Shown: positions 40,535-50,581 of the stretch, piece after piece | Numbering within the stretch: position 1 is the first letter of the stretch | How the letters are laid out: each line of letters starts with the position of its first letter | Source: Vanilla planifolia | Taxonomy: Eukaryota; Streptophyta; Magnoliopsida; Asparagales; Orchidaceae | Reading direction: 5' to 3' | DNA: 64,000 bases | Assembly: GCA_023846275.1 (NCBI GenBank) | Contig: CM043869.1 | Coordinates: forward strand, 38,466,737-38,530,736 | Notes under the pieces: generated by a model | Told to the model about the DNA's origin: nothing | What the model saw: the letters and a program-made list of their open reading frames with translations, nothing else | Database searches by the model: none | Program-made: the position numbers and the translations under genes

Positions 40535-42453
40535 AACCTAAATAATATAATAAAAATCTTAAATTTTCAAACTAATGGAATATATTATATGTATCCATTT
40601 AGATATAATTTTCTTACATAAATAATATAAATGTAAACTAAACACATAAATATCAGAATAAAAAAAATAACTAAATTATACTCAATGTAAAACATTTATA
40701 TACTCAACCAGAATATAATTCTCCTTCATAATTTCTACTCTATCATCTCGTGGTGTTGTAGATGGATTACCTAGGCTATAATGTTAATAAGATAATAATC
40801 ATAATCGATAAAGCTAATATAATAACAATTAAAAGAAATACCAATGTAATATGAAGAAAAACATAGCTATGTAATATAACTCAATAAAAGTAATTTATCA
40901 GATAAGAATGAAACAATTATGTAAAACCCTACTCATATAAAATACTAAATAAAACTAGATAACAATAACGCTAACATCTAAAACTATGAATATATTTTTA
41001 ATTTGATTTTAATTTTTATGTTTTATTTAATCATGTGCTTTATTTTTCTTTGATAATTATCATTTATATCCAATAATGTCTCATGATCTTAGTTGATATT
41101 TAACCAATATGATGAGAGTAACATTGTCTATAACATATAATCAGATAAGAAGGGCAACTTCACCTTAGGGATAATGCTATAAAGAAAAAGATATATTACA
41201 CTTTTATTATGTATTTCTTAAGATATATATCCAAATCATATCCAATCATAACTTAATCAAGTATATATATTTTCATATTTTAAAGTCTATTTAATATAGT
41301 TTTCATGCTATGATAGAATAAAAGAATAATAATATAAATATAACATCACTAATTTAATCAATGCCAATAACGAGTTATATTACTAAAATAAGAATGCTAA
41401 AATAAGAAGAAGAAATGTACAATATAATAATAATGAATTAGTATCACAGATTATCAGATTTTTCTTGCTTAAATCTATAATAAAGTTCTCTTATTTAATA
41501 TTCTTATTCTCTTGATTTTCTATAATATTATAAATGCACATAAATTATTATAGATTTTTTTTTCATAAAACATATTAATATATTTTTATTTAATCATACT
41601 CAATATCATATTAATTATCTTATTAAACCATTAATATTTATATCCATAAGCATTTTCATATGCTTTTTAACTCATGCTTTATCTTTTTCTCACTTTTTTT
41701 AATTTCTTTATTTTTATATCTTAATATTATTTTATTATATTTCACCCAATTTTATTTTTATTCATTTTCTTATTTTTTATATTTGTTTACTCTTAATTTT
41801 ATTTTTTCTTTTTATTTTATTTTACTATATTTAATCTTATTTATTTATTTTAAAATGCTATTTTCTATCTCTTCCAATTTTCTCTCTCCTTTGTAAATGC
41901 TTGGATGGAACTTCTATTCTGAACTTATTCCATCATGAATTTAACAAAAGAAAATCATCTATGCTAGAATATATATATAATTTTGGAAATTTAAATATAT
42001 TTAACATGTTTTGATGAATTTTTATTATTTTAATACTTTATTATATAAATAGTTTATTTCAAAAAAATTGACTTATTATATTAAAACATATCTTATTATA
42101 AGTACATGAGCTAAATTTTTAGATTTAGCATATATTAAATTTTATAAAAACGATTATTGTTATACCTAATATTTTAAATCATCTCCAAACTATTCTAGCA
42201 TCAATTCTGACTCAAATCACAAACTAACCATATCTTAATTTCTGTAAAATTTAATTTAATTCAACAAAATCAACTTAAATTCTTACCTTTTTCTTTGTTG
42301 ATATTTGCTCATTTACATTTTTTTTTTGTTAAAACCTAACTCTTCTTCTCTCTCTCTTTCTTCTAAACTCCTTTAAACTTGTGCAACAACTAACCAACCT
42401 TTATAAATTCTCTTATATGTTTTCTTTTGACTTTCTTCTCTGTTTTTCTCTTT

Positions 42454-42481
42454 AGCTCTCTCTCTCTCTCTCTCTCTCTCC
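42454..42481. repeat. (CT)n microsatellite
   Basis: This is a CT run of about 13 units within a wider pyrimidine-rich tract (42330-42520). Confidence 0.93.
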
Positions 42482-42649
42482 TTTTTTAGCACTTTTTTTC
42501 ATTCCCTTCTCTCTAATTAATATATAAAATGGTCCAAACCTGCAATAGTTTTTCTCTAAAGGGGATCAAATAAAAAGTCTAAGTCAGACTCAACAAAAGG
42601 GTCTTAAGAAGGGGCATACCTTAGTCCTAACAAAAATAAGAAATAAGAA

Positions 42650-44095
42650 CCTGGGGTGCTGCCCAATCTATAAATATTCATTAACTTGAATGCATCCATA
42701 CCATTTACAAATTATAAAACATCTTTGTGCTTGCCTCCATAAGTGAGGTCTTCCAACATTCTAACAATTTCTAAGATAACTATGGTAGAATTAGATTGAA
42801 TTTCAGAAGCATGATAAGTATGAAGCTTGTTCTTCAATATATACATAGCCTCCACGATAGTGTTCACCTCAATTGCATTCCTCTCCTAGGAATAACAGAA
42901 ATTACCAATAGTTATTATGGGTTTGTCCTAGTAATCCCTCACTATCATGTCAATTCTATTAACATCCCCTAGAATTGTTGTATTATAAATGATCTTAATC
43001 CACCCCATTTGAGGAAGAGTCCATTTTGAGGTTACATTCAACCCAAGTGGGTTGGAGGAGCTCCCACTGGATAATGATGGATTATAATGCATGCAATCCA
43101 TAAAGGCAATAGTATAAAGCTGAATACTTCTATGCAAAATAGCAATGCTACTCACATTTTTATTGTGCTCTCTTGTTTCTATTTAGCCATAAATGATATA
43201 AACCAATTACAAGAAGATTAATGTGTTGTACATCCCCACAATGATTAAGAATTCTACTTTCCATCATATTGAACAGCTCCTACAGTGTGAAACTTGGGTT
43301 GCTATAGATAGAATTTACTATATTTATAGTCTCCTTTATGCTCGGTGTCTCCTAAAGTTGCTTAGCTCTTAAGCAATACCATAGTACATGCTGTAATGTT
43401 TTTACTGCACTACATCCCCAAGGACACAACTTATTAGATGGTGGATGTGTTGCAACCAGCCAAGTAGTAGTAAGAATGATATTTTTAACTACCCTCTAAA
43501 TAAACACTGTAACTCATTGCCGATCTTTAAGGTTTCAGATCCAAGAGAAAGCAAAACCTAGTGCAATTCTAACATCCAAATTAGTTGCAGTCTCTTTCTT
43601 AATCATGCTGTTGTATATGCATTTATTTTTCATCAATTGGTTCTTTGTTTACACATAATACAACTCATCATTGCAGCAATTCTTTGCCCATGGAAAATAG
43701 AGAATTCTTGTCTCCAATATAATAGGAACAAGAGTTTTAATTTTGCAAACATCCCACTCACCATGCATAGTAATAATTTTCTCAGCTTTGTTTGGCAATT
43801 CAATGTGCATATTGATGTATGTTGGCCACCAATGTATTGGGAGCACACCTAACCAGTTATCTTCAGCAAAAGATATGCTCTTGTCATCTCAAATCCTCCA
43901 TATTGAATGAGAAGCAGTCTAATACATAATAATTTGAATAAGTTTATAAGTTTGTGAGACTCCATTTTTAATATTACATTTGTTTTCATCAAATGAATAT
44001 TAATCTCTTCCTTTATATACTTCTCTCTTTTCCCCTTCTTATACTCTTTTTTTATCTCCTTATAAGACATATCCAAAATCTTACCCATCCTTTAA
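42650..44095 (-). mobile_element. LINE (L1-type) 3' remnant: zinc knuckle and RNase H
   Basis: On the - strand the pieces of a plant non-LTR retrotransposon ORF2 C-terminus appear in order. First comes a post-reverse-transcriptase segment with EDNWLG and WWPTYINMHIELPNKA (about 43870-43780) and a DELYY motif (about 43655). Next is a zinc-binding segment with CPWGC, then HVLWYC (about 43430-43375). Then comes an RNase H-like start with WTLPQMGWIKI and GDVNRIDMIVRDY (about 43040-42930), followed by a degraded RNase H middle. Frameshifts and stops separate the pieces. The reverse transcriptase core is missing on the 5' side, as is usual for 5'-truncated LINEs. It is dead and probably old. Confidence 0.75.
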
Positions 44096-44989
44096 TGTAA
44101 TAAAGATGAAATTTATAAATTTTTAATCTATTTATAAATTTAGAAATCTATCATTGATAATTTAAAATTTTATATTTATTTTTAAAAAAATTATAATTAA
44201 ATATTTAAATATCTAAAAATTATAAACTTAATGTTATTAAATTCTTGTTAATGAGCTCTTTTTAATAATATGTTCAAATAAGATCTTTTTACTTTGTTTT
44301 AATACATGAAATATTTTAAGATCAATTTATAAATTTTTAATCTATGGATATCTTATTTTAGAAATATAACTTTATTATATTTAAAAAAAATATATAATTG
44401 TTATATTTAAAATTTAATATTATAAAAAAATTTGAATTGCTATAAAGAGGGTGGAGAATGAAGTTACAATTCAGCTCGAGATTGGAGTGAAATTAGTAAA
44501 CGATCAATTTGGAGCAATTTCTTATAATATATGGGGCAAATTAACTTTACCAAGAGCTTCATCATGAATTCAAAGAAAATTGTTGATGAAGTTATCATAT
44601 TGATTCTTGATAAAGTTTTCAGAGGTCAAAAATGTACTAAAGAGATCTCGAGCATGCCATAGAGAATCCTATTTAAGGAGCTAGTGAGCATGGTTATTTA
44701 TGTAATATTCATTTCATCTAAAATATAAATATACCAAATTCTAAAATTAATATTGATTAATCAATATTTATGAAACAACTTGCATCTTCTTTGTCATGAT
44801 TATTATTATTTTTTTCTTTTTTATTCTTTGAGAGGAAAAACGATTTCAATTTCTTAGATGTAAATATTTGTGTAGCCTAATTAGATAGATTAATTTTTTG
44901 AAAAACCAAATAATTAGATCAACTTATTTCTAGCAAAATATTTGATACTTGAACTTAAAATAGTTTAATAAGAATTTTAAAAAAGGTCT

Positions 44990-44993
<4 letters not shown>

Positions 44994-45040
<47 letters not shown>
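44994..45040. repeat. (AT)n microsatellite, about 47 bp
   Basis: This is an alternating AT run. Confidence 0.94.
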
Positions 45041-45042
<2 letters not shown>

Positions 45043-45268
45043 ATCATCTAATGATGGATTAGATATACAAGTAAATTAAACCTATCACAAAACATGTCTT
45101 TACATTCGAATTTCACATAACTCCTTTTCCTATTTTACTAAATATTTTTAATAATTTTTTTCATAGTTGATTTTTTTCATTATATGTATATATATATAAT
45201 GTGAAATTAAATAATAAAAATGTTAAAATTCAAAAACTTAGCTTTCATTAGAAACATATTATATAACA

Positions 45269-45664
45269 AAATCTCCTATTCTTTGGACCGCTAAGATTAA
45301 CATCTAAACTTGTCGTTGATTAATATCGCTATCAATGTAGACACTATCTCCAATATCACACAAAATCATTGTTGTCAAACCTTCGTTTTCTAATTGAAAT
45401 CATCGACTATTGTTCATACCATTCTCTAGTACCTTCATCAGATTATGATGTCATTAGATGCTTTAGAAATCTCCTGTTCTTTGGACCACTAAGATTAACA
45501 TCTAAACTTGTCATTGATTAATATCGTTATCAATGTAGACACTATCTCTAACATCACACAAAATAATTGTTGTCAAAACCTTCGTTTTCTGATTGAAATG
45601 ATCCACTATTGTCGTACCATTCTCTAGTACCTTCATCAAATGATGCATCATTAGATACTTTAGA
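45269..45664. repeat. Tandem duplication, 198-bp unit
   Basis: Two adjacent copies start 'atctcctattctttggacc' at 45271 and 'atctcctgttctttggacc' at 45469. They differ at scattered sites and by small indels. A 65-codon frame on the - strand (45511-45708) lies over the second copy, with no domain that I recognise. Confidence 0.88.
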
Positions 45665-45891
45665 GTTGTCAAATTTTTTCCACTATTAATGATTCTCATA
45701 AAGATCATTGGGCTTCATCATCATCAACTAATATGTGATCACACAAAACTAAATTTTATACAAAACAAATTAAATATTTTTTTATTAATTTAATTTAATA
45801 ATATATTTAAGCAAATATAAACTACAACTCCATGTTTAAATATATTCATAATTTCTTGAATATTTTGATAGATTATTATACAGTTTAAACT

Positions 45892-45901
45892 TTATTTATT
45901 A
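45892..45901 (-). terminator. Possible polyadenylation signal of the AED3-like gene
   Basis: On the - strand AATAAATAAA lies about 250 bases downstream of the protease stop codon. The intervening sequence is less AT-rich than the desert beyond and is a plausible 3' UTR. Confidence 0.4.
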
Positions 45902-46146
45902 CCTGTCATTCCAAACTCGAAGTGGAATGCGGAATCCAAAGTAAGCCAAACAGTAAAACAGAGCACTGATACAGCTAACCCTCACAAGGACAAAAGCTCG
46001 TGACTCAAAAGCTGCCACAATCTGAAACCAAACGATGCAGCTTTTCTTCAACACAGCTGTTTCGGTAACACCAACAAGTAAACGCACAAACAAACAGCGA
46101 CCGGAGTTATAAAACCCTAAAAGCCCAAAATAGAGTCACGGGATGA

Positions 46147-47466
46147 TCACATGGTACAACGCTCACGTGAGACACCGACCCTTCCATTTGGCACGTCGAA
46201 GAGCACCCTGTGATTCACCTGCTGCATGCTGGCGATCACGTTGACCACCGCATTCACGTTGTCCGGCGCCGCTGCCATGGCTAAACACGAGAGCCCGCCG
46301 CTGCTGCTGTGTATCATCACGTTCTCCTCCGCAAGCGTCACGCTCAATCCGCCGTCGAACTCGAAAGTGATCGTCGGCACCGTCACGGGGCCGTTGAAGC
46401 ACGTGTCGAACCCCCCAAGCGAGCTCACTGTCGTCGTGCTGTTTGCAACCCTCCGACGGAACTCGTCCCTGACAGCGGTGTACGCCGGGGCAACTAGTCG
46501 GGTGAACATGGTCCCCGAGTCGAAGATGGTGCCGGCGCCAGTCTTGGGATCGAACACCAGGGCCGGCGGTGGGATGGAAACCCGCCGCGACCCCACTCGG
46601 ACGCCGGTCATGTTTACGTAATATAGAGAGGGGCGGTGGGGGTTGGAAAGGAGCGGGGTGGTTCTGATCCTCTTGGGCTGGTTCATGGGTCCGAGCCGGA
46701 GGCTCCCGGAGAAGTTTGGGGAGCGGAAGGAGGGGAAGCAGTAGGAGAAGGTGGAGGCGTAGAGGGGCTTGGTTTGGGAGAGGAGGGAGAGTGATCCTCG
46801 GGCGAGGCCGAGGAGGCCCTGCGGCGGGATGCTGTTGGGGTTGGGGGAAGCAGGGGATGTGGCGACAGTGGCGAAGGTAAAGGAATTAATGGAGTCAGTG
46901 GCGAGGGAGAGGGAATCTTGGGAGAGGGTGGCGGAGAGGGAGGAGGAAGCGTAGGTGAGATTGAAGGCACAGGAGGTGCAGGACGAGATGGGGGTGGCTA
47001 GAACCTGAGAACAGAGGGGCGAGGTGCAGGGGAGGGCGACGAAGGTGGAAGAGTTGGTGGGTGAGAAAGCGGAGGAGGGAAACCAAGAGGCGTCGGAGCT
47101 GATGTCTATGGAAACAAGGAGCGGTTGCGAAGGGGTGCCAAGAGAGGCGCGAGCGACGTAGGTCGAGGATTGGAAGATCGATCTACCGGAAGCCACGGGA
47201 ACGGAGTGACGCCGGTTGCCAACGGCAGAGGTGAGGAAGCTGAAGCGTGAGGCGTCCCTGCTCGAGAGGGCGTTCAAGGTGTCCAGGAAGGAGGATGGAT
47301 TCGGTGAAGGCTGAACCGTGGAGCATGGACTGAAGACAGGGAGGAGCGACAGAGTCGACCCACGATCCCTTGGTGCATCGCATCGAGAACCAGCGGATGC
47401 TCGACGGAACACCGGCAACAACGCTGCCGCCAGGAGAAGGAAGAGGAGAGGGTGTGGCCGAACCAT
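46147..47466 (-). CDS. AED3-like aspartyl protease (A1, nepenthesin-type), atypical
   Basis: This single-exon gene encodes 439 residues, close to the family length. It matches the plant AED3 group (apoplastic aspartyl proteases). Seen: a signal peptide ending near residue 25 (ASA/G), a propeptide, STYVARASLGTPSQ at 101-114, the first catalytic Asp at 121, the second motif FDSGTMFTRL at 315-324 (Asp316), and group hallmarks QGLLGLARG, HRPSLYYVNMTG, LSCLAMAAAPD and NVIASMQQVNHRVLFDVPNGRVG. It is odd at the first active site: DISSD replaces the group's usual DTSND, and the following Cys-rich insert (typically PCxGCxGC) has no cysteines here. A Cys that normally follows YTFG is also absent. The C-terminal half is well conserved. 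The gene is GC-rich and frames on both strands overlap it as shadows. The role is likely a secreted wall or apoplast protein; activity is uncertain. Confidence 0.9.
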   Translation of the reverse strand: MVRPHPLLFLLLAAALLPVFRRASAGSRCDAPRDRGSTLSLLPVFSPCSTVQPSPNPSSFLDTLNALSSRDASRFSFLTSAVGNRRHSVPVASGRSIFQSSTYVARASLGTPSQPLLVSIDISSDASWFPSSAFSPTNSSTFVALPCTSPLCSQVLATPISSCTSCAFNLTYASSSLSATLSQDSLSLATDSINSFTFATVATSPASPNPNSIPPQGLLGLARGSLSLLSQTKPLYASTFSYCFPSFRSPNFSGSLRLGPMNQPKRIRTTPLLSNPHRPSLYYVNMTGVRVGSRRVSIPPPALVFDPKTGAGTIFDSGTMFTRLVAPAYTAVRDEFRRRVANSTTTVSSLGGFDTCFNGPVTVPTITFEFDGGLSVTLAEENVMIHSSSGGLSCLAMAAAPDNVNAVVNVIASMQQVNHRVLFDVPNGRVGVSRERCTM

Positions 47467-47520
47467 AGTTGCCTTCAGTTCCCCTCTTTTCCTTCCTCCA
47501 TCAAAGACCCAGCTTCCTGC

Positions 47521-47528
47521 TTAAATAC
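47521..47528 (-). promoter_or_regulatory. TATA-like box of the AED3-like gene
   Basis: GTATTTAA on the - strand, about 55 bases upstream of the start codon. This would leave a 5' leader of roughly 20-30 nt. Confidence 0.4.
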
Positions 47529-47529
47529 A

Positions 47530-49419
47530 CAACGAAGCGCTCCACACAAAAAAAATCATCCCACGAGAAACCGCGTTCCACATCCGTTTGTTTCTGCTTC
47601 TCAGAAACCCAAATCGATCCACCAGACTTAAATATTCAACGATCTACTGGCAAAGTGCAAACAGCGAAGCATTCTTTGAACCCATGTGATACATCCGAAC
47701 CCTTTTCATGCCCAAGGCCAGAGAAAACGCACCATTCTTCTTAGCTTCTCTCCACCGTCTGTTTCGCGTCCACATGCGATTCGATACGTACTTACAACAT
47801 CCGTACTCACAGCAACTAAACTCAGTTCAAAGTAAAAAAAAAACATCGATAAAAACAATATAGTTAATTCAAAAAATGATTTAAATAAATTCTTTTTTTA
47901 AACTAAATATATAATTTCGAAAGTGATTTAACTTTTCAACCAAGCCTTTCTTCGTGCAGGGACAAAAATGAGAGAATGGGGAGCAGACTGGCCTCCCATT
48001 TGTTTTGTGCACTTTGGGTGTGGGGATCACCACAATGCATAAAAGCTGGTGCCAGCTTTCTGCCGCGTGCCTTCCATTTGCTACGCCACCTTATACTTAT
48101 ATTGGAGTAAGGCTTAGAGAAAAAATAAAATAAAATAATAGATAATTCTCTCTTTTATCAATTAATTCATTTTCCAGCTAAAAAAATGATATTTATTATA
48201 ATGATTTAAATATACGTCTTCACCTTGGCTTGGCAGCATGATGAGTGATGACATTCTTTCATATGTATAAACCAACATGAATCGAATCTCATGTATTATT
48301 CTAACATGGAGTTCGTAAGTATTGTTATCACGAGTAAGTTCATGACAAGATGTAAGCTTTTCAACCCTCATGTGAGAATTGTTTGTTGCATATGGTATTC
48401 TTTTTATGAGAATCTTGTCTTTTAAGATGGTTTTTATAATCTCTTTGTGAAGAAGAATATAGATTAAAAAAATTAATTAAAAAATTAATATTTTTTATAT
48501 GTCAAGTAAAGGACAAATGATATTTGTCTTTTTTGAGTTAAAAATAATAAAAAGGAAAAATAGTAGTGGGTTGGAGAACATTTTTTAACTATGACTAAAG
48601 TTGGTCATTCAGAAAAGCCCTTGATGAGAGATATATGCAATGTAATCACTGTAGTAAGTATTATTGATATAGATTGTTATAGATTATATTAAGTTATTAT
48701 AGAAATATAATATATTATAGTGAGTTTTTAGATAATATGTGGTGTATTTATAATGTTATAATAAGAAAGAGTAAAAAAATGACTGGGTAATAGAAATGAA
48801 AGGATGAAAATATGAATTGAAAGACAACACAAAAAAAAAGTGCAAAAGACAATCACTAGTAAGCATCAAAAAAAGAAAGAAAGAGATGATAGAAAGCAAA
48901 AATGAAAAAAAAAACTTGTTTTAAATTTTCAAGCTTTAGTAAATCTAGTTGTATATTATGTTATGTTCAAATGTTTAGCATAAAGTTGAGATAAAATTGA
49001 ATAAGAATTATTTTTTAAATAAAATTTATAAGATTGATTGAATTTAGAAAAAAAAAAATTAGGCTATAATTGTTCTTTCATGTTAGATTATTCAATCATT
49101 TTTAGATATTTTGTTGAATAATTTAATGAGCAACTAATTGTATTATATAATAGATGAAATATCACAAGATGATCTAAAAGATTTTATGATGTACATAATT
49201 AAAGTTTTGTGATATCTTAAAAATTTAGATATATTTTACATAAAATACATAAATAAATGCAATATAAAATACAATATATATATATATATATGATATATGC
49301 GAATCAATTATTTAATCAAAAGCCAGAGTTTTATAAATGATAAGGGCTTAAATTATTTATAAATAATATATTAATTCTTAATAAAATTTTAGTCAAATAT
49401 AGCAGCCAATTATTTTGCA
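47530..49419. other. Upstream region of the protease, then AT-rich DNA
   Basis: 47530-47830 is GC-richer and likely contains further promoter sequence of the - strand gene. 47990-48090 is another mildly GC-rich patch with no open frame. The rest is AT-rich with no gene seen. Confidence 0.4.
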
Positions 49420-49424
49420 TAAGG
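49420..49424 (+). repeat. Target-site duplication, left, solo LTR 3
   Basis: TAAGG precedes the LTR 5' end and is repeated at 50577-50581. Confidence 0.85.
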
Positions 49425-49720
49425 TGATGCGGACATCAAAGTTTGGCGTTGCACGAACAACAGGGGAACAATTTTTATTTTCAAAATATTTTTTGAAATA
49501 TTATGAGGTAAAAAATGATGCAGTGACGTACGCGCCGAAACATGGATTCCGGAACATCTTTCGGAATCGAATTCGGAGTTCAAACGGACTCCCAGGAGCC
49601 AAAACTGCGCGAAAAACACTTTTCCTGCCGCCGGCTCCCTCCGCCGCCTACGGCCGCCGCCGTCCGCCGCCGGAGCCGCCGCCGAACCAGACCCGGGTTC
49701 GACCGACGAGCCAGACCCGC

Positions 49721-49910
49721 GCCCGAGTCCCGCCCGGGCTCGTCGACCCGCACCAACCTGCTGACCCGCACCAACCTGCTGACCCGCTCGGACCCGCCAA
49801 CCCGCGCCCGAGTCCCGCCCGGGCTCGTCGACCCGCACCAACCTGCTGACCCGCACCAACCTGCTGATCCGCTCCGACCCGCCAACCCGCGCCGACTCGC
49901 CACCGCTGCC
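49721..49910 (+). repeat. Nested GC-rich tandem repeat in LTR 3
   Basis: An outer unit of 85 bases begins GCCCGAGTCCCGCCCGGG at 49721 and again at 49806. Each contains two copies of the 18-mer GACCCGCACCAACCTGCT. Confidence 0.9.
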
Positions 49911-50133
49911 GTCGCCGCCGTGCCGCTAGGTCTACCCGTGGGAAAAGTTCGAGAAGTCCGTTTTGGAATCCGAAAGAAGCAGCATTTAGTTAATTTAATG
50001 AACTTAATTTTCATTATTTTTCTCAGAATTTTAAGAGTCTATTTGTAATTTTTAGGTACCTTTTAGTTTACCCATATGTCCTTTAGTATTCCCATGTAAT
50101 GAGTCAAATGTCTTTTGTACCTTTATGGATTCC

Positions 50134-50142
50134 TATATAAGG
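50134..50142 (+). promoter_or_regulatory. TATA box of solo LTR 3
   Basis: TATATAAGG in a + strand context, followed by a CTTCTGTTGTAAGAGG stretch where transcription would begin. This sets the orientation of the LTR. Confidence 0.65.
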
Positions 50143-50260
50143 GGAAGTCCTCTTCTGTTGTAAGAGGATTGGACAGTTAATGCAAGCTTTTGAGTGTTCT
50201 TTGCTTCCATTCTGAGTTCGTGAGTGCTCTGAGTGTCTTTGGCGTGCTGACTCGTCAAAG

Positions 50261-50440
50261 CTCTGATACTGGGAGGAGGGACGCGAGGTCCAAGTGGTGA
50301 GACGCCACTCCAGTCTATAAAGCTCTGATACTGGGAGGAGGGACGCGAGGTCTAAGTGGTGAGACGCCACTCCAGTCTATAAAGCTCTGATACTGGGAGG
50401 AGGGACGCGAGGTCCAAGTGATGAGACGCCACACCAGTAA
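50261..50440 (+). repeat. 62-bp tandem triplicate in LTR 3
   Basis: Units begin CTCTGATACTGGGAGGAGG at 50261, 50323 and 50385. They are nearly identical, with GGTCCAAGTG and GGTCTAAGTG variants. They lie in the part of the LTR downstream of the TATA box, so they would be transcribed. Confidence 0.95.
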
Positions 50441-50576
50441 GTTATCCCCGACACTGGTTCTACTATCCATCTTCCTATCCCAAAATCTAAAGTTTTACCA
50501 TTTCCCTTTCCTTTTCTATCTACACACACAAACTTGTATCTTTTCGTGTCACCCTACCCCTTTTTGTCCTACATCA

Positions 50577-50581
50577 TAAGG
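50577..50581 (+). repeat. Target-site duplication, right, solo LTR 3
   Basis: TAAGG matches 49420-49424. Confidence 0.85.

Larger units (their letters stand above)
38771..42450. other. AT-rich repeats, no gene seen
   Basis: No coding domain was found. It contains an AT microsatellite at 39402-39430, the spaced direct repeat at 39988-40534, and a very T-rich stretch at about 41650-41890 whose 78-codon frame is compositional. Confidence 0.42.
44096..45890. other. AT-rich stretch, no gene seen
   Basis: No coding domain was recognised. It holds an AT microsatellite and a 198-bp tandem duplication, listed separately. Confidence 0.42.
49425..50576 (+). mobile_element. Solo LTR 3, different family (1.15 kb)
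   Basis: The ends are inverted complements: TGATGCGGACA at the 5' end, and the complement of the 3' end reads TGATGTAGGACA. A 5-bp duplication TAAGG flanks it. Inside are a very GC-rich block (49600-49930) with nested tandem repeats, a TATA box at 50134 and a 62-bp triplicate downstream of it. No internal retroelement sequence is present, so it is a solo LTR. Superfamily cannot be set from the LTR alone. Open frames of up to 168 codons on both strands through the GC block are repeat sequence with Pro/Arg/Gly-rich products and no domain. Confidence 0.9.

Noticed and set aside
41660..41896. 78-codon Phe/Leu/Tyr-rich + strand frame
   Set aside because: It comes from a T-rich stretch. Composition alone explains the hydrophobic product.
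46226..46621. 131-codon + strand frame
   Set aside because: It is antisense to the well-supported AED3-like protease.
49415..50048. Long Pro/Arg/Gly-rich frames on both strands
   Set aside because: They run through the tandem GC arrays of solo LTR 3 and follow the repeat period. No domain is present.
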